Of a stretch of 8,180 nucleotides of DNA, positions 1-5,645 are shown one piece after another. This DNA is from an uncultured Bdellovibrio sp. (GTDB lineage Bacteria; Bdellovibrionota; Bdellovibrionia; Bdellovibrionales; Bdellovibrionaceae). The notes below the pieces were generated by a model. That model was given only the letters and a program-made list of their open reading frames with translations, did not search any database and was not told the origin of the DNA. Location: contig CAMLMF010000095.1 in assembly GCA_946480995.1 (NCBI GenBank), positions 1 through 8,180 of the forward strand, given 5' to 3'. Numbering within the stretch: position 1 is the first letter of the stretch; each line of letters begins with the position of its first letter. The translations under genes were made by a program, and so were the position numbers.

Positions 1-432
1 GAAGCGATCACACGCAATCTGTTAGATATCGTGTTTAACTATATATTGCGCAATTGGATGAACTCCGCACAGCAGTCTTCAAAATGTTGGAGCACTGCTT
101 TGCGTGATGTGCATTTGGTGAAAGCACTCAAAGCCATTCACGATGAACCGCAAACCGACTGGAGTGTTGAAGGCCTTGCCTCTGTCAGCGGATTATCACG
201 AGCTGCGTTTGCTAAGAAGTTTAAAGATATCACTGGCGATACGCCAGCTCACTATCTGGCGAAGGTGCGCGTGCAAATGGCGACGCAATTTTTTCGCACA
301 GGAACACATTCGGTGGAAGAGGTGGCCAGCGCCGTTGGCTATCAAGACGCCTTCGTCTTTTCAAAAGTATTTAAACGCGTGCAGGGTTTGTCTCCACGCG
401 ATTATAAAAAACAAATTCTGGCCGGAGCCTAA
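1..432 (+). CDS. AraC-family transcriptional regulator, C-terminal part (5' end outside window)
   Basis: The frame is open from the first base, so the gene begins upstream of the window; the GTG at 31 is internal. The visible 143 residues start with the end of an N-terminal sensing domain (a leucine-rich helix with the pattern LLDIVFNYILRNWM, as in AraC regulators of the Cupin_6 type). They then carry the two helix-turn-helix units of an AraC DNA-binding domain: unit one near visible residues 54-74 (WSVEGLASVSGLSRAAFAKKF) and unit two near 104-127, followed by the family-typical LSPRDYKK end. Such proteins usually activate a neighbouring, often divergent, oxidoreductase or efflux gene, but its target would lie upstream and cannot be seen. 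The stop at 430-432 is followed by an AT-rich hairpin. The family call is firm; the ligand is unknown. Confidence 0.9.
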   Translation, partial: EAITRNLLDIVFNYILRNWMNSAQQSSKCWSTALRDVHLVKALKAIHDEPQTDWSVEGLASVSGLSRAAFAKKFKDITGDTPAHYLAKVRVQMATQFFRTGTHSVEEVASAVGYQDAFVFSKVFKRVQGLSPRDYKKQILAGA

Positions 433-443
433 TACATTCCCAT

Positions 444-472
444 AGGAATATTAAATATGAATTTATATTCCT
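444..472. promoter_or_regulatory. AT-rich hairpin between the araC-type gene and thyX
   Basis: The arms AGGAATAT (444-451) and ATATTCCT (465-472) are perfect inverted repeats. They continue inward as AAAT (453-456) and ATTT (461-464) with one bulged T, leaving a 4-nt loop. A second, smaller repeat, ATTCC-CATA-GGAAT (436-449), shares the left arm. No uridine tract follows on the plus strand, so this is not a classical intrinsic terminator. It may be a transcript-end hairpin of the upstream gene or an operator for thyX. Confidence 0.4.
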
Positions 473-522
473 TATAAAAATAATGAATCAGCGCGATCTT
501 ATAAAAAAGACCCGGAGGCATT

Positions 523-1158
523 ATGCTTGAAGATTCAGTCAGACTTATTTCGATCACTCCCCGCGCCGAAGAAACCATGGCTTACTGCGCGCGCGTAAGT
601 AATCCCAAAAATCAAGACAACCCCAATATTGCGCGCCTTTTAGGTTACTGCATTCAACACGGACACTGGTCCGTTTTTGAACAGGCTAATCTTGTCTTAG
701 AAATCACCACGTCCCGTGCTATTGCTCCGCAAATTCTGCGCCACCGCTCCTTCGCCTTTCAGGAGTTTTCCCAACGCTATGCGGAGGCCGATGATTTTTT
801 GCCCTTCAAAGCCCGCCGTCAGGATTTAAAGAATAAGCAAAACTCAATTGATGACTTCGACGATACGACGCAAAGCTGGTTTGCAGAAAGCCAAAAAGAT
901 ATTTGGGCTTTTGCGTACGCCCGTTATCGAGAATCACTTGAACGCGGAATTGCCAAGGAGTCAGCACGAGCGCTGTTGCCATTAAATACTTCCACAAAAA
1001 TTTACATGAACGGCACCGTGCGCAGTTGGATTCACTATATCCAGTTGCGCAGCAAAGTGGATACGCAATTAGAACACAGAAATATCGCCTTAAAATGCCG
1101 CGATATTTTTGCTGAGCAACTGCCACAAGTCGCACGCGCTTTGGAGTGGGATCTTTAA
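523..1158 (+). CDS. thyX: FAD-dependent thymidylate synthase ThyX
   Basis: ThyX makes dTMP from dUMP in the cytoplasm, using methylene-tetrahydrofolate as carbon donor and reduced FAD/NADPH as hydride source, instead of the folate-oxidising ThyA reaction. The 211-residue length is normal for the family. The signature RHRX7S is complete: RHR at residues 73-75 and Ser83 followed by QRY. Upstream, HWSVFEQANLVLEI (48-61) is the usual flanking block. Near the C-terminus, the segment from NGTVRSWIHYIQLR to the conserved arginine of LEHRNIA forms the nucleotide-binding part. The ATG at 523 is supported by GGAGG at 514-518, a short 4-nt spacing. It stands alone on this strand and converges on the GNAT gene with 13 nt between the stops. 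Nothing is missing from the active site. Confidence 0.96.
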   Translation: MLEDSVRLISITPRAEETMAYCARVSNPKNQDNPNIARLLGYCIQHGHWSVFEQANLVLEITTSRAIAPQILRHRSFAFQEFSQRYAEADDFLPFKARRQDLKNKQNSIDDFDDTTQSWFAESQKDIWAFAYARYRESLERGIAKESARALLPLNTSTKIYMNGTVRSWIHYIQLRSKVDTQLEHRNIALKCRDIFAEQLPQVARALEWDL

Positions 1159-1171
1159 GGCGTCGTCGAGT

Positions 1172-1999
1172 CTAAAAGAAAATCGAATGCCAAGTTTCCA
1201 TTTTTTCTGAAACATCTTGAAATCCCATGCTTTTGTAAAATTCGATAGCTGGCACACGGACGTCTTCAACTTTTAAAAAGAGCTTGGGAATTTGGGCTTG
1301 GCCTAGCTCCGCGCGCAGAGTTTTAATTAAATTCCTGGCGTGGCCTTGGCGTAAAAAATCTTGATGAGTAGCAATACGAACAATTTCAGCAGAGCTTGGG
1401 TAAGTATTGACCTGAGCTGCTGACGCGATCTTATTACCTGCCATCTGAACTCGGATTAATCCTTTACTCAGCCAATTCTTCACTTCAATCTCGGTCACCG
1501 GGTGCAGGTGACTCAGAACATTCGCAAGCTCTTCAGTATCCACTTCAGAAGCCATCTGAAAGGGAGTATCCGCAGTTTTCTTTGCAATCTCCATTTCAAA
1601 ATGGTGGAAGGTTTGCGTCTTGGTATTTATATCAAGCTCTGTAAAGGCGGCATTGAGTTCTTTGTCGGCGGTCTTAAATTCAAATTTAAGACGATGACCT
1701 TTTGGCAGTTTTATTTCCTGTAAGAACTTTTCCAGCAAAGACTTAATAACACTTTTACGCCCGGCGCACTCGCTTACGAACAACTCAGCTTGGCTCCACT
1801 CATCGTTTTGCTGAAAATAGCGGACAAATCCTATTTTTTGATTATTTAAATCCGTCGCAACAAACCACGCCTTGGGATTTTCTGTCGTGAAGTATTCAAT
1901 CTCGTCAGGCATGCTTGTCGGATAGCCGATCGACTGACTTAGCAGTGGCTCCATTTCTTGCAAGGTGGTTTGACCTATTGGTTGAATGCTTACTTGCAC
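1172..1999 (-). CDS. GNAT-family acetyltransferase with degenerate N-terminal half
   Basis: This 275-residue protein is about twice the length of a single GNAT domain. The C-terminal half (about 145-275) is a recognisable N-acetyltransferase: AEIVRIATHQDFLRQGHARN (204-223) contains the acetyl-CoA pyrophosphate loop R/Q-x-x-G-x-G/A as RQGHA at 217-221, followed by LFLKVEDVRVPAIEFYKSMGF (motif B, Tyr255). The N-terminal half (about 1-140) has the strand pattern of a GNAT fold (AWFVATDLNNQKIGFVRYF) but lacks the CoA loop, so it is probably a structural or substrate-binding copy. The start is GTG at 1999-1997, chosen because AAGG lies about 8 nt upstream. It begins 16 nt after the stop of the upstream GNAT gene, so the two are probably co-transcribed. 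The substrate is unknown. Confidence 0.85.
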   Translation of the reverse strand: MQVSIQPIGQTTLQEMEPLLSQSIGYPTSMPDEIEYFTTENPKAWFVATDLNNQKIGFVRYFQQNDEWSQAELFVSECAGRKSVIKSLLEKFLQEIKLPKGHRLKFEFKTADKELNAAFTELDINTKTQTFHHFEMEIAKKTADTPFQMASEVDTEELANVLSHLHPVTEIEVKNWLSKGLIRVQMAGNKIASAAQVNTYPSSAEIVRIATHQDFLRQGHARNLIKTLRAELGQAQIPKLFLKVEDVRVPAIEFYKSMGFQDVSEKMETWHSIFF

Positions 2000-2015
2000 C
2001 GGGCTGACCTTCTGA

Positions 2016-2567
2016 TTATTTCAATATTTTCTGATAGGAATACTCGTTCACGTACTCTCCATCAATAAAAGCGGCATCTTTTAAAAGACCAATGCGTTCA
2101 AAGCCAACTTTTTCGTAAAGCTTAATACCTGCTTCGTTATATGTTCTGACTGTCAACTCGACGCGATGGAATTTTGCTTGCTTGGCTTCTTCTAGCATCA
2201 CATTCATCATCGCGGTGCCAAGCCCCTGACCATTGAACTCTTTTTGAATGCTCATACCAACACCGGCTGTGTGTTTTACGAATTCTGCCCCATAGCCCCA
2301 AAATCCTAAACCGCCGACGATGCGCTCGTTGTCTAAGGCAACTAACATAAATTGCGCAGGCGAGCTTTCGAAGCTGCCTAAAATCTTTTCTTCGTCACTT
2401 ACAGAAACATTATCCCAATAAGTCGCTGACTGATTTAAATTTCTATAAGATTCTGAATGGGAAACTTTCAGATGCTTTAGCATATTTTCCGCATCTGCCG
2501 CAGAGGCCGAACGCAATACGATCTTTCGCCCGTCTTTTAGAATGACATCTCTAGCTGCTATCTTCAT
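2016..2567 (-). CDS. GNAT-family N-acetyltransferase
   Basis: This is a 183-residue single-domain acetyltransferase that transfers acetyl from acetyl-CoA to an amine; the acceptor cannot be told from sequence. The fold runs in order from a beta strand with VLRSASAADAENM (17-29), through the central strand FMLVALDNERIVGGLGFWGY (73-92), to motif A VGMSIQKEFNGQGLGTAMM (103-121) with the Q-x-x-G-x-G/A loop as Q114-GLGT. It ends with motif B VELTVRTYNEAGIKLYEKVGF (136-156), where Asn144 and Tyr151 sit in the expected places. The YEKVGFERIG...GEYVNEYSY ending is typical of RimI/SpeG-like members. The frame is open 17 codons further up, but the ATG at 2567 is preferred: GGGG stands about 6 nt upstream, and the extension would be encoded by an inverted repeat (2580-2637). 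It is followed after 16 nt by a second GNAT gene. Confidence 0.88.
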   Translation of the reverse strand: MKIAARDVILKDGRKIVLRSASAADAENMLKHLKVSHSESYRNLNQSATYWDNVSVSDEEKILGSFESSPAQFMLVALDNERIVGGLGFWGYGAEFVKHTAGVGMSIQKEFNGQGLGTAMMNVMLEEAKQAKFHRVELTVRTYNEAGIKLYEKVGFERIGLLKDAAFIDGEYVNEYSYQKILK

Positions 2568-2579
2568 ATGCACCCCGCA

Positions 2580-2637
2580 GTACGGTCGTACCCTAACAAA
2601 GAGCACTAGGCCATGCAACTAAAGCCTGCGACCGTAC
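2580..2637. repeat. Inverted repeat just upstream of the GNAT gene
   Basis: GTACGGTCG at 2580-2588 is matched perfectly by CGACCGTAC at 2629-2637 across 40 nt, and the pairing can extend inward by a wobble and an A-T pair. The motif CGTACCC also occurs as a direct repeat (2587-2593 and 2637-2643). On the minus strand the inner arm ends 3 nt before the GGGG ribosome-binding site of the acetyltransferase, so in an mRNA this structure would sit against the start. It could be a leader structure or one copy of a dispersed palindromic element. Confidence 0.5.
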
Positions 2638-2665
2638 CGTACCCAATAAAACTCCACGCCAAGAT

Positions 2666-2740
2666 GTGACTTGCAAACTGACTTGGCCAGTTACCTAACT
2701 GTGAGGTAGGCCAAGTGTAAGCCGTAGCCGCAACAGTCAC
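2666..2740. repeat. Nested stem-loop element between HEAT and GNAT genes
   Basis: Three nested stems are visible. Outer: GTGAC (2666-2670) with GTCAC (2736-2740), continued by TTGC (2671-2674) with GCAA (2730-2733). Middle: ACTTGGCC (2681-2688) with GGCCAAGT (2709-2716), perfect. Inner: TACCT (2692-2696) with AGGTA (2704-2708) around a 7-nt loop. Together they fold about 75 nt into one long imperfect hairpin. There is no uridine tract. It could be a structured transcript end of the HEAT gene, a small RNA, or a miniature palindromic repeat. Confidence 0.5.
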
Positions 2741-2791
2741 GAATGTGTGCATTGAATAAATGTAGCAGGACACTCCCCCCCGTCAACAGGC

Positions 2792-3352
2792 TTAAAGCAA
2801 CTCTAACGCTTGCGCGGCAGCCGTGCGCACGGCTTTGCGGCCATCCGTTTTTAAAAGTTCTTTTAACTTCTTCTTAGCTTTGACGATTCTGAACTCTCCG
2901 CAGGCATTAGCAGCCGCTTGTCTGACGTACCATTGCGGGTCGGAAAGGGATTTTTGAATTTGTGCCGCGACCGAAGCATCACCAATCTCAGTTAAAGCAT
3001 AAAGAGCATTCACACGAATGCCGCCGCTTTCATCTTGTAATAACGAAGCGATTTCCTTCACACCCTTTTTATATTTCATGCGACCTAAGCCACGCAGAGC
3101 ATGCAGACGCACCGTCATGCGCTCGTCTTTAAGAGCCGCCACTAACAGCGGAGCTCCTCGTTTGTCACCGATGGCGCCCAGTGCTTGCAAAGACCATTTA
3201 CGAATTCTGGGGGCTTCGTGATTTTTTGCGGCTTTCAGCAAAGCAGGCACAGAGGTTTTACCCAAAGCCACGATCTTTTGAATAACTGCTTCGGCAGTTT
3301 TGTCGCTCGATGTATCGAGCTTTTCAATAAGCACAGCAATGTCTGCTTTCAT
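2792..3352 (-). CDS. HEAT-repeat (PBS-lyase-like) protein
   Basis: The 186 residues are almost entirely alpha-helical repeats of about 31 residues. Units start near 48 (RIRKWSLQALGAIGDKRGAP), 79 (MTVRLHALRGLGRMKYKKG), 110 (GGIRVNALYALTEIGDASVA) and 141 (WYVRQAAANACGEFRIVKAK), with a half unit at 172-186. The pattern VR-x-x-A-x-x-A-L-G-x-x-G/x-D is that of HEAT_2/PBS-lyase repeats, which act as protein-binding scaffolds or, in phycobiliprotein organisms, as chromophore lyases. There is no sign of phycobilins here, so scaffolding is the better guess. There is no signal peptide or membrane segment, so it is cytoplasmic. The start ATG has GGGGGC about 4 nt upstream. It heads the minus-strand set, but the structured 224-nt gap downstream makes co-transcription with the GNAT genes uncertain. 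Confidence 0.85.
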   Translation of the reverse strand: MKADIAVLIEKLDTSSDKTAEAVIQKIVALGKTSVPALLKAAKNHEAPRIRKWSLQALGAIGDKRGAPLLVAALKDERMTVRLHALRGLGRMKYKKGVKEIASLLQDESGGIRVNALYALTEIGDASVAAQIQKSLSDPQWYVRQAAANACGEFRIVKAKKKLKELLKTDGRKAVRTAAAQALELL

Positions 3353-3523
3353 GTCGCCCCCTGATTTAGCAACAGTAACACCACAGGCTACAATTCTTCA
3401 ATACCCCAAGACATAGAGTCCAACTTTTCAAGGAGGTTTAGATTCTTAAAGGTTCTTTCAGCTGCGAGCCTCCGGCGGGCCTTCCCCCGCGAGTCCAGAA
3501 GTGTTCTGCTTAATGCTAAGATA

Positions 3524-3552
3524 TTGCCCTGATTTTCCGGACGCTCTAGAAT
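3524..3552 (+). promoter_or_regulatory. Candidate sigma-70 promoter for the beta-barrel gene
   Basis: TTGCCC (3524-3529) and TAGAAT (3547-3552) are separated by exactly 17 nt. Transcription would begin near 3559, only about 11 nt before the ATG and on the AGAGGG ribosome-binding site, so the leader would be unusually short. That weakens the call. Confidence 0.35.
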
Positions 3553-3569
3553 TTTTCAGAGGGTAAAAA

Positions 3570-4238
3570 ATGAAAAATATATTACTGCTACTAACCTTGG
3601 TATTTTTAAGCTCCCCTGCCTTCGCGCAAAAAACAGGAAATGCGCGCAAACTGCAATTCCGTGTTCTTTTAGGACAGCATTTGGCCACACCTTCAGGTTT
3701 TAATGAGCAAATTAAAACGATCACTGCAAATTCCCCTGACGTTGAAAAAATTAAATTTAACAGCATCGATCTGTTATGGGTTTTTGATAACTCAACAGTT
3801 CTGGGCGCACGCTATGACATCTTAGAACAAGAAGATGCCAGCGGGCCGATCCAAGCAAAGTTAAGAGCAGAACGTATTGATGCCCTGCTTGGCTGGCGCT
3901 TTTACAAATTTGAAAAAGGCTATTTAGGACTTATCAGTCACGTCGCTTTAGGTGGCGATAAATTTAACTATGATACCAAAACCGTCCTGGGCAATTCCCC
4001 TGTAACGGAATCAAAACTAAAAGCGACCGTCGAGCAAGGATACGGCATCGGATTAGAGGGAGCCTTTTACCTAGAAAAGCAGTTCCCGATAGGCCTTGAA
4101 ATCGGTTACACCACTTGGAAAACGAAGGAATTCACGGACTCTTCAGGAGCTGTTGTTCGTGATAGCAGCTCTAAAGATTTACAGATGGATTTGTCGGGGC
4201 TTTACTTTAAAATGGCGATTGGCTTTACGTTCTTCTAA
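3570..4238 (+). CDS. Outer-membrane beta-barrel protein
   Basis: The 222-residue precursor starts with a clear signal peptide (MKNILLLLTLVFLSSPAFAQ): two-residue positive start, leucine-rich core and an AFA cleavage site after residue 19. The mature part alternates polar and hydrophobic residues in strands such as IDLLWVFDNSTVLGARYDI, IDALLGWRFYKFEKGYLGLI, YGIGLEGAFYLEKQFPIGLE and LYFKMAIGFTFF. It ends in Phe, the usual signal for BAM-assisted insertion. About 200 mature residues suit an 8-stranded barrel of the OmpW/OmpA-like 'outer membrane beta-barrel' class. Its role is not evident: small barrels can be structural, adhesive or pores for hydrophobic compounds. AGAGGG at 3558-3563 is the ribosome-binding site. 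The gene lies between the HEAT gene (divergent) and arsR, with no obvious functional link. Confidence 0.85.
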   Translation: MKNILLLLTLVFLSSPAFAQKTGNARKLQFRVLLGQHLATPSGFNEQIKTITANSPDVEKIKFNSIDLLWVFDNSTVLGARYDILEQEDASGPIQAKLRAERIDALLGWRFYKFEKGYLGLISHVALGGDKFNYDTKTVLGNSPVTESKLKATVEQGYGIGLEGAFYLEKQFPIGLEIGYTTWKTKEFTDSSGAVVRDSSSKDLQMDLSGLYFKMAIGFTFF

Positions 4239-4274
4239 GCATAAAGCTACGCTTGCTGTTTATACCACGACACA

Positions 4275-4296
4275 TTTCGATGCTTATATAACTGTC
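4275..4296 (+). promoter_or_regulatory. Predicted ArsR operator, copy 1 (upstream of arsR)
   Basis: This site fits the pattern TTTCGATNNTTAT, A or C, TAANNGTC exactly, as do two sites before the SDR gene. Here the variable positions are GC, A and CT. It lies about 60-80 nt upstream of the predicted arsR transcription start. It may act on a promoter I did not identify or work from a distance. Its right half overlaps the left arm of a longer inverted repeat (4290-4330). Confidence 0.65.
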
Positions 4297-4330
4297 TGAT
4301 TTTGCAGGGAAAGCCCCGATCTAGACAGTT
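4290..4330. repeat. Inverted repeat spanning the arsR promoter region
   Basis: AACTGTCT (4290-4297) is matched perfectly by AGACAGTT (4323-4330). GAT (4298-4300) and ATC (4319-4321) extend the stem past one bulged T, and GGG/CCC close an inner loop. The right arm contains most of the -35 box of the arsR promoter, so the structure may be regulatory DNA rather than RNA. Confidence 0.5.
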
Positions 4331-4350
4331 CCGGCAATTGCGTGTAAGAT
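4322..4350 (+). promoter_or_regulatory. Promoter of the arsR-type gene, predicting a leaderless mRNA
   Basis: TAGACA (4322-4327, five of six consensus bases) and TAAGAT (4345-4350) are 17 nt apart. Seven nt after the -10 box comes A4358, the first base of the ATG chosen for the repressor. There is no Shine-Dalgarno sequence before either possible ATG (4349 or 4358), which supports a transcript that starts at the initiation codon. Confidence 0.55.
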
Positions 4351-4357
4351 GCTATCT

Positions 4358-4657
4358 ATGACGACTTCAAAAACAGTCCGCTTAACGGATAAACAATTTG
4401 AACAGATTGGTAAAGCTTTAGCAGAGCCACGTCGTTATATGATTCTGAAACAAATCGGTTCTTGTAAGGGTGTAGCCCCTATGGCGTGCAGCGCTTTGCA
4501 AGAAGAGCACGATATCAGTGCCGCCACTTTGTCCCATCATATTAAAGAACTTGAGACCGCGGGCCTGGTCGAAATCATCCGCGAAGGCAAGTCGATGCGA
4601 CTGTCGGTTCAGCGCGATGTCTTACATGCTTATCTTGATAAGCTTGCTAAAATCTAA
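4358..4657 (+). CDS. ArsR-type winged-helix transcriptional regulator
   Basis: This 99-residue dimeric-type repressor has a compact winged helix: [20 protein letters not shown] (14-33) forms the first helices. Residues 53-72 ([20 protein letters not shown]) are the recognition helix-turn-helix, and [15 protein letters not shown] (73-87) is the wing. [10 protein letters not shown] closes the fold. The family member is of the EPRRY...[13 protein letters not shown] kind often found beside SDR oxidoreductases. Two cysteines, Cys36 and Cys44, lie just before the DNA-binding helices and could sense metal or redox state, but that is inference; the classic ArsR ELCVCDL metal motif is absent. The ATG at 4358 is preferred to the in-frame ATG at 4349 because it coincides with the predicted transcription start. 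The SDR gene begins 205 nt downstream behind two predicted operators for this protein. Confidence 0.88.
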   Translation: MTTSKTVRLTDKQFEQIGKALAEPRRYMILKQIGSCKGVAPMACSALQEEHDISAATLSHHIKELETAGLVEIIREGKSMRLSVQRDVLHAYLDKLAKI

Positions 4658-4753
4658 TCCTTAGCTTTCCAAATATAATAATTTTGCCTGTGCTTTGGTG
4701 CCAAAACAGACGCCAAGTCGACCCTATTCTCCATTACGTCTATTTTTTCCTCA

Positions 4754-4775
4754 TTTCGATAATTATCTAATCGTC
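4754..4775 (+). promoter_or_regulatory. Predicted ArsR operator, copy 2 (upstream of the SDR -35 box)
   Basis: It matches TTTCGATNNTTAT, A or C, TAANNGTC with AA, C and TC at the variable places, and includes the perfect palindrome GATAATTATC (4758-4767). It ends 3 nt before the TTGACA box and lies 43 nt, about four helical turns, from copy 3, so two dimers could sit on one face of the DNA. Confidence 0.7.
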
Positions 4776-4778
4776 ATA

Positions 4779-4806
4779 TTGACAAGTTTTAAATCGTTTC
4801 GATACT
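4779..4806 (+). promoter_or_regulatory. Sigma-70 promoter of the SDR operon
   Basis: A perfect -35 box TTGACA (4779-4784) is followed after 16 nt by GATACT (4801-4806), four of six bases of the -10 consensus. Transcription would start near 4813. One predicted operator lies just upstream and another covers the -10 box, as expected for a repressed promoter. Confidence 0.65.
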
Positions 4807-4818
4807 TATCTAAGTGTC
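4797..4818 (+). promoter_or_regulatory. Predicted ArsR operator, copy 3 (over the SDR -10 box)
   Basis: It matches the same 22-nt pattern with AC, C and GT as variable bases, and it is the most symmetrical copy: TCGATACTTA (4799-4808) and TAAGTGTCGA (4811-4820) are inverted repeats with one mismatched pair around a 2-nt centre. Bound protein would cover the -10 box and the start point. Confidence 0.75.
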
Positions 4819-4830
4819 GAACAATAAAAC

Positions 4831-4844
4831 CCCGGTCGACCGGG
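4831..4844 (+). repeat. Perfect GC-rich palindrome in the SDR leader
   Basis: CCCGGTCGACCGGG is a perfect 14-bp palindrome. In RNA it gives a 5-bp stem with a TCGA loop, between the predicted transcription start and the GGAG ribosome-binding site (4852-4855). It could stabilise the 5' end of the mRNA or bind another protein. Confidence 0.5.
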
Positions 4845-4862
4845 CTAAACTGGAGCTCTAAA

Positions 4863-5612
4863 ATGCACAAGTTAAAAGGTAAAGTAGCAATCATCACTGG
4901 CGCCTCTAAAGGTATCGGTGCCGCGATCGCCAAAGAATATGCCGCTAATGGCGCATCTGTCGTTGTCAATTACGCCTCAAGCAAAGAAGACGCCGATAAG
5001 GTCGTTAAGGAAATCATCGCTAAAGATGGCAAAGCCATCGCAGTTCAAGGTGATGTGGGTAAAGCTGAAGACGTAAAAAGAATCTTCGCAGAAACAAAGA
5101 AGGCTTTCGGCAAATTAGATACATTGGTGAACAACGCCGGTATTTTTAAATTCGGTACCATCGAAGAAGTCACAGAAGAAGAATTCACTCGTCAGTTTAG
5201 CACCAACGTTCTGGGCGTTCTGTTAGCAACCCGCGAAGCTGTAAAATACTTTTCTCCTGAAGGTGGCAGCATCATCAACGTTAGCTCTGTTGTCAGCACA
5301 AGCCCGATGCCAGGAACTGCGATCTATGCTGCAACAAAAGGTGCCGTTGATACTTTAACTATCGGTCTTTCCCGTGAACTGGCTTCACGCAAAATTCGCG
5401 TGAACAATATTGCTCCCGGCGGAGTGAACACCGAAGGTGCGCAAGCCTTAGGAATGATCGGCAGCGATATGGAAAAACAAATCATTGCCCAAACTCCAAT
5501 GGGTCGTATCGGTCAGCCAGAAGATATCGCCAAAATCGCGTTGTTCTTAGCTTCTGATGATTCAGGCTGGATGACTGGCGAGCGCTTACAAGGTGCCGGC
5601 GGTCTTCGTTAA
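4863..5612 (+). CDS. Short-chain dehydrogenase/reductase (SDR) family oxidoreductase
   Basis: This 249-residue classical SDR carries out NAD(P)-dependent carbonyl/alcohol interconversion in the cytoplasm. All signatures are present: the cofactor loop TGASKGIG (12-19), the structural NNAG (90-93), and the catalytic tetrad Asn115, Ser142, Tyr155 and Lys159 (YAATK). PGGVNT follows at 185-190. Lys16 in the glycine loop and no acidic residue at the end of strand two (VVVNYASS) favour NADPH. Overall it resembles FabG/glucose-1-dehydrogenase-like members, but the substrate is not evident; a housekeeping FabG is less likely because it is not in a fatty-acid cluster and has its own repressor. The ATG at 4863 is chosen for GGAG 7 nt upstream; the longer open frame (from 4695) would run through the promoter and operators. 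It is followed after 33 nt by a small gene with a strong ribosome-binding site. Confidence 0.93.
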   Translation: MHKLKGKVAIITGASKGIGAAIAKEYAANGASVVVNYASSKEDADKVVKEIIAKDGKAIAVQGDVGKAEDVKRIFAETKKAFGKLDTLVNNAGIFKFGTIEEVTEEEFTRQFSTNVLGVLLATREAVKYFSPEGGSIINVSSVVSTSPMPGTAIYAATKGAVDTLTIGLSRELASRKIRVNNIAPGGVNTEGAQALGMIGSDMEKQIIAQTPMGRIGQPEDIAKIALFLASDDSGWMTGERLQGAGGLR

Positions 5613-5645
5613 TTAATTTAGAACTTTTAGAAAGGAGAGGTTCAA

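Noticed and set aside
806..1135. 109-codon minus-strand frame inside thyX
   Set aside because: Antisense shadow of a fully conserved gene; cysteine-rich, atypical composition.
2568..2618. 17-residue N-terminal extension of the first GNAT protein
   Set aside because: It is encoded by an inverted repeat, and a better-placed ribosome-binding site serves the ATG at 2567.
3429..3437. AAGGAGG ribosome-binding-site-like sequence in the gap before the beta-barrel gene
   Set aside because: No ATG, GTG or TTG follows within a usable distance.
3458..3766. 102-codon minus-strand frame over the start of the beta-barrel gene
   Set aside because: It is antisense to a gene with a clear signal peptide and has no recognisable domain or ribosome-binding site.
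4096..4299. 67-codon plus-strand frame at the end of the beta-barrel gene
   Set aside because: Out-of-frame shadow that would also read through the predicted operator; no ribosome-binding site.
4695..4862. Longer start for the SDR protein (56 extra residues)
   Set aside because: The extension runs through the TTGACA promoter, both operators and the leader palindrome, its sequence is not SDR-like, and the ATG at 4863 has its own ribosome-binding site.
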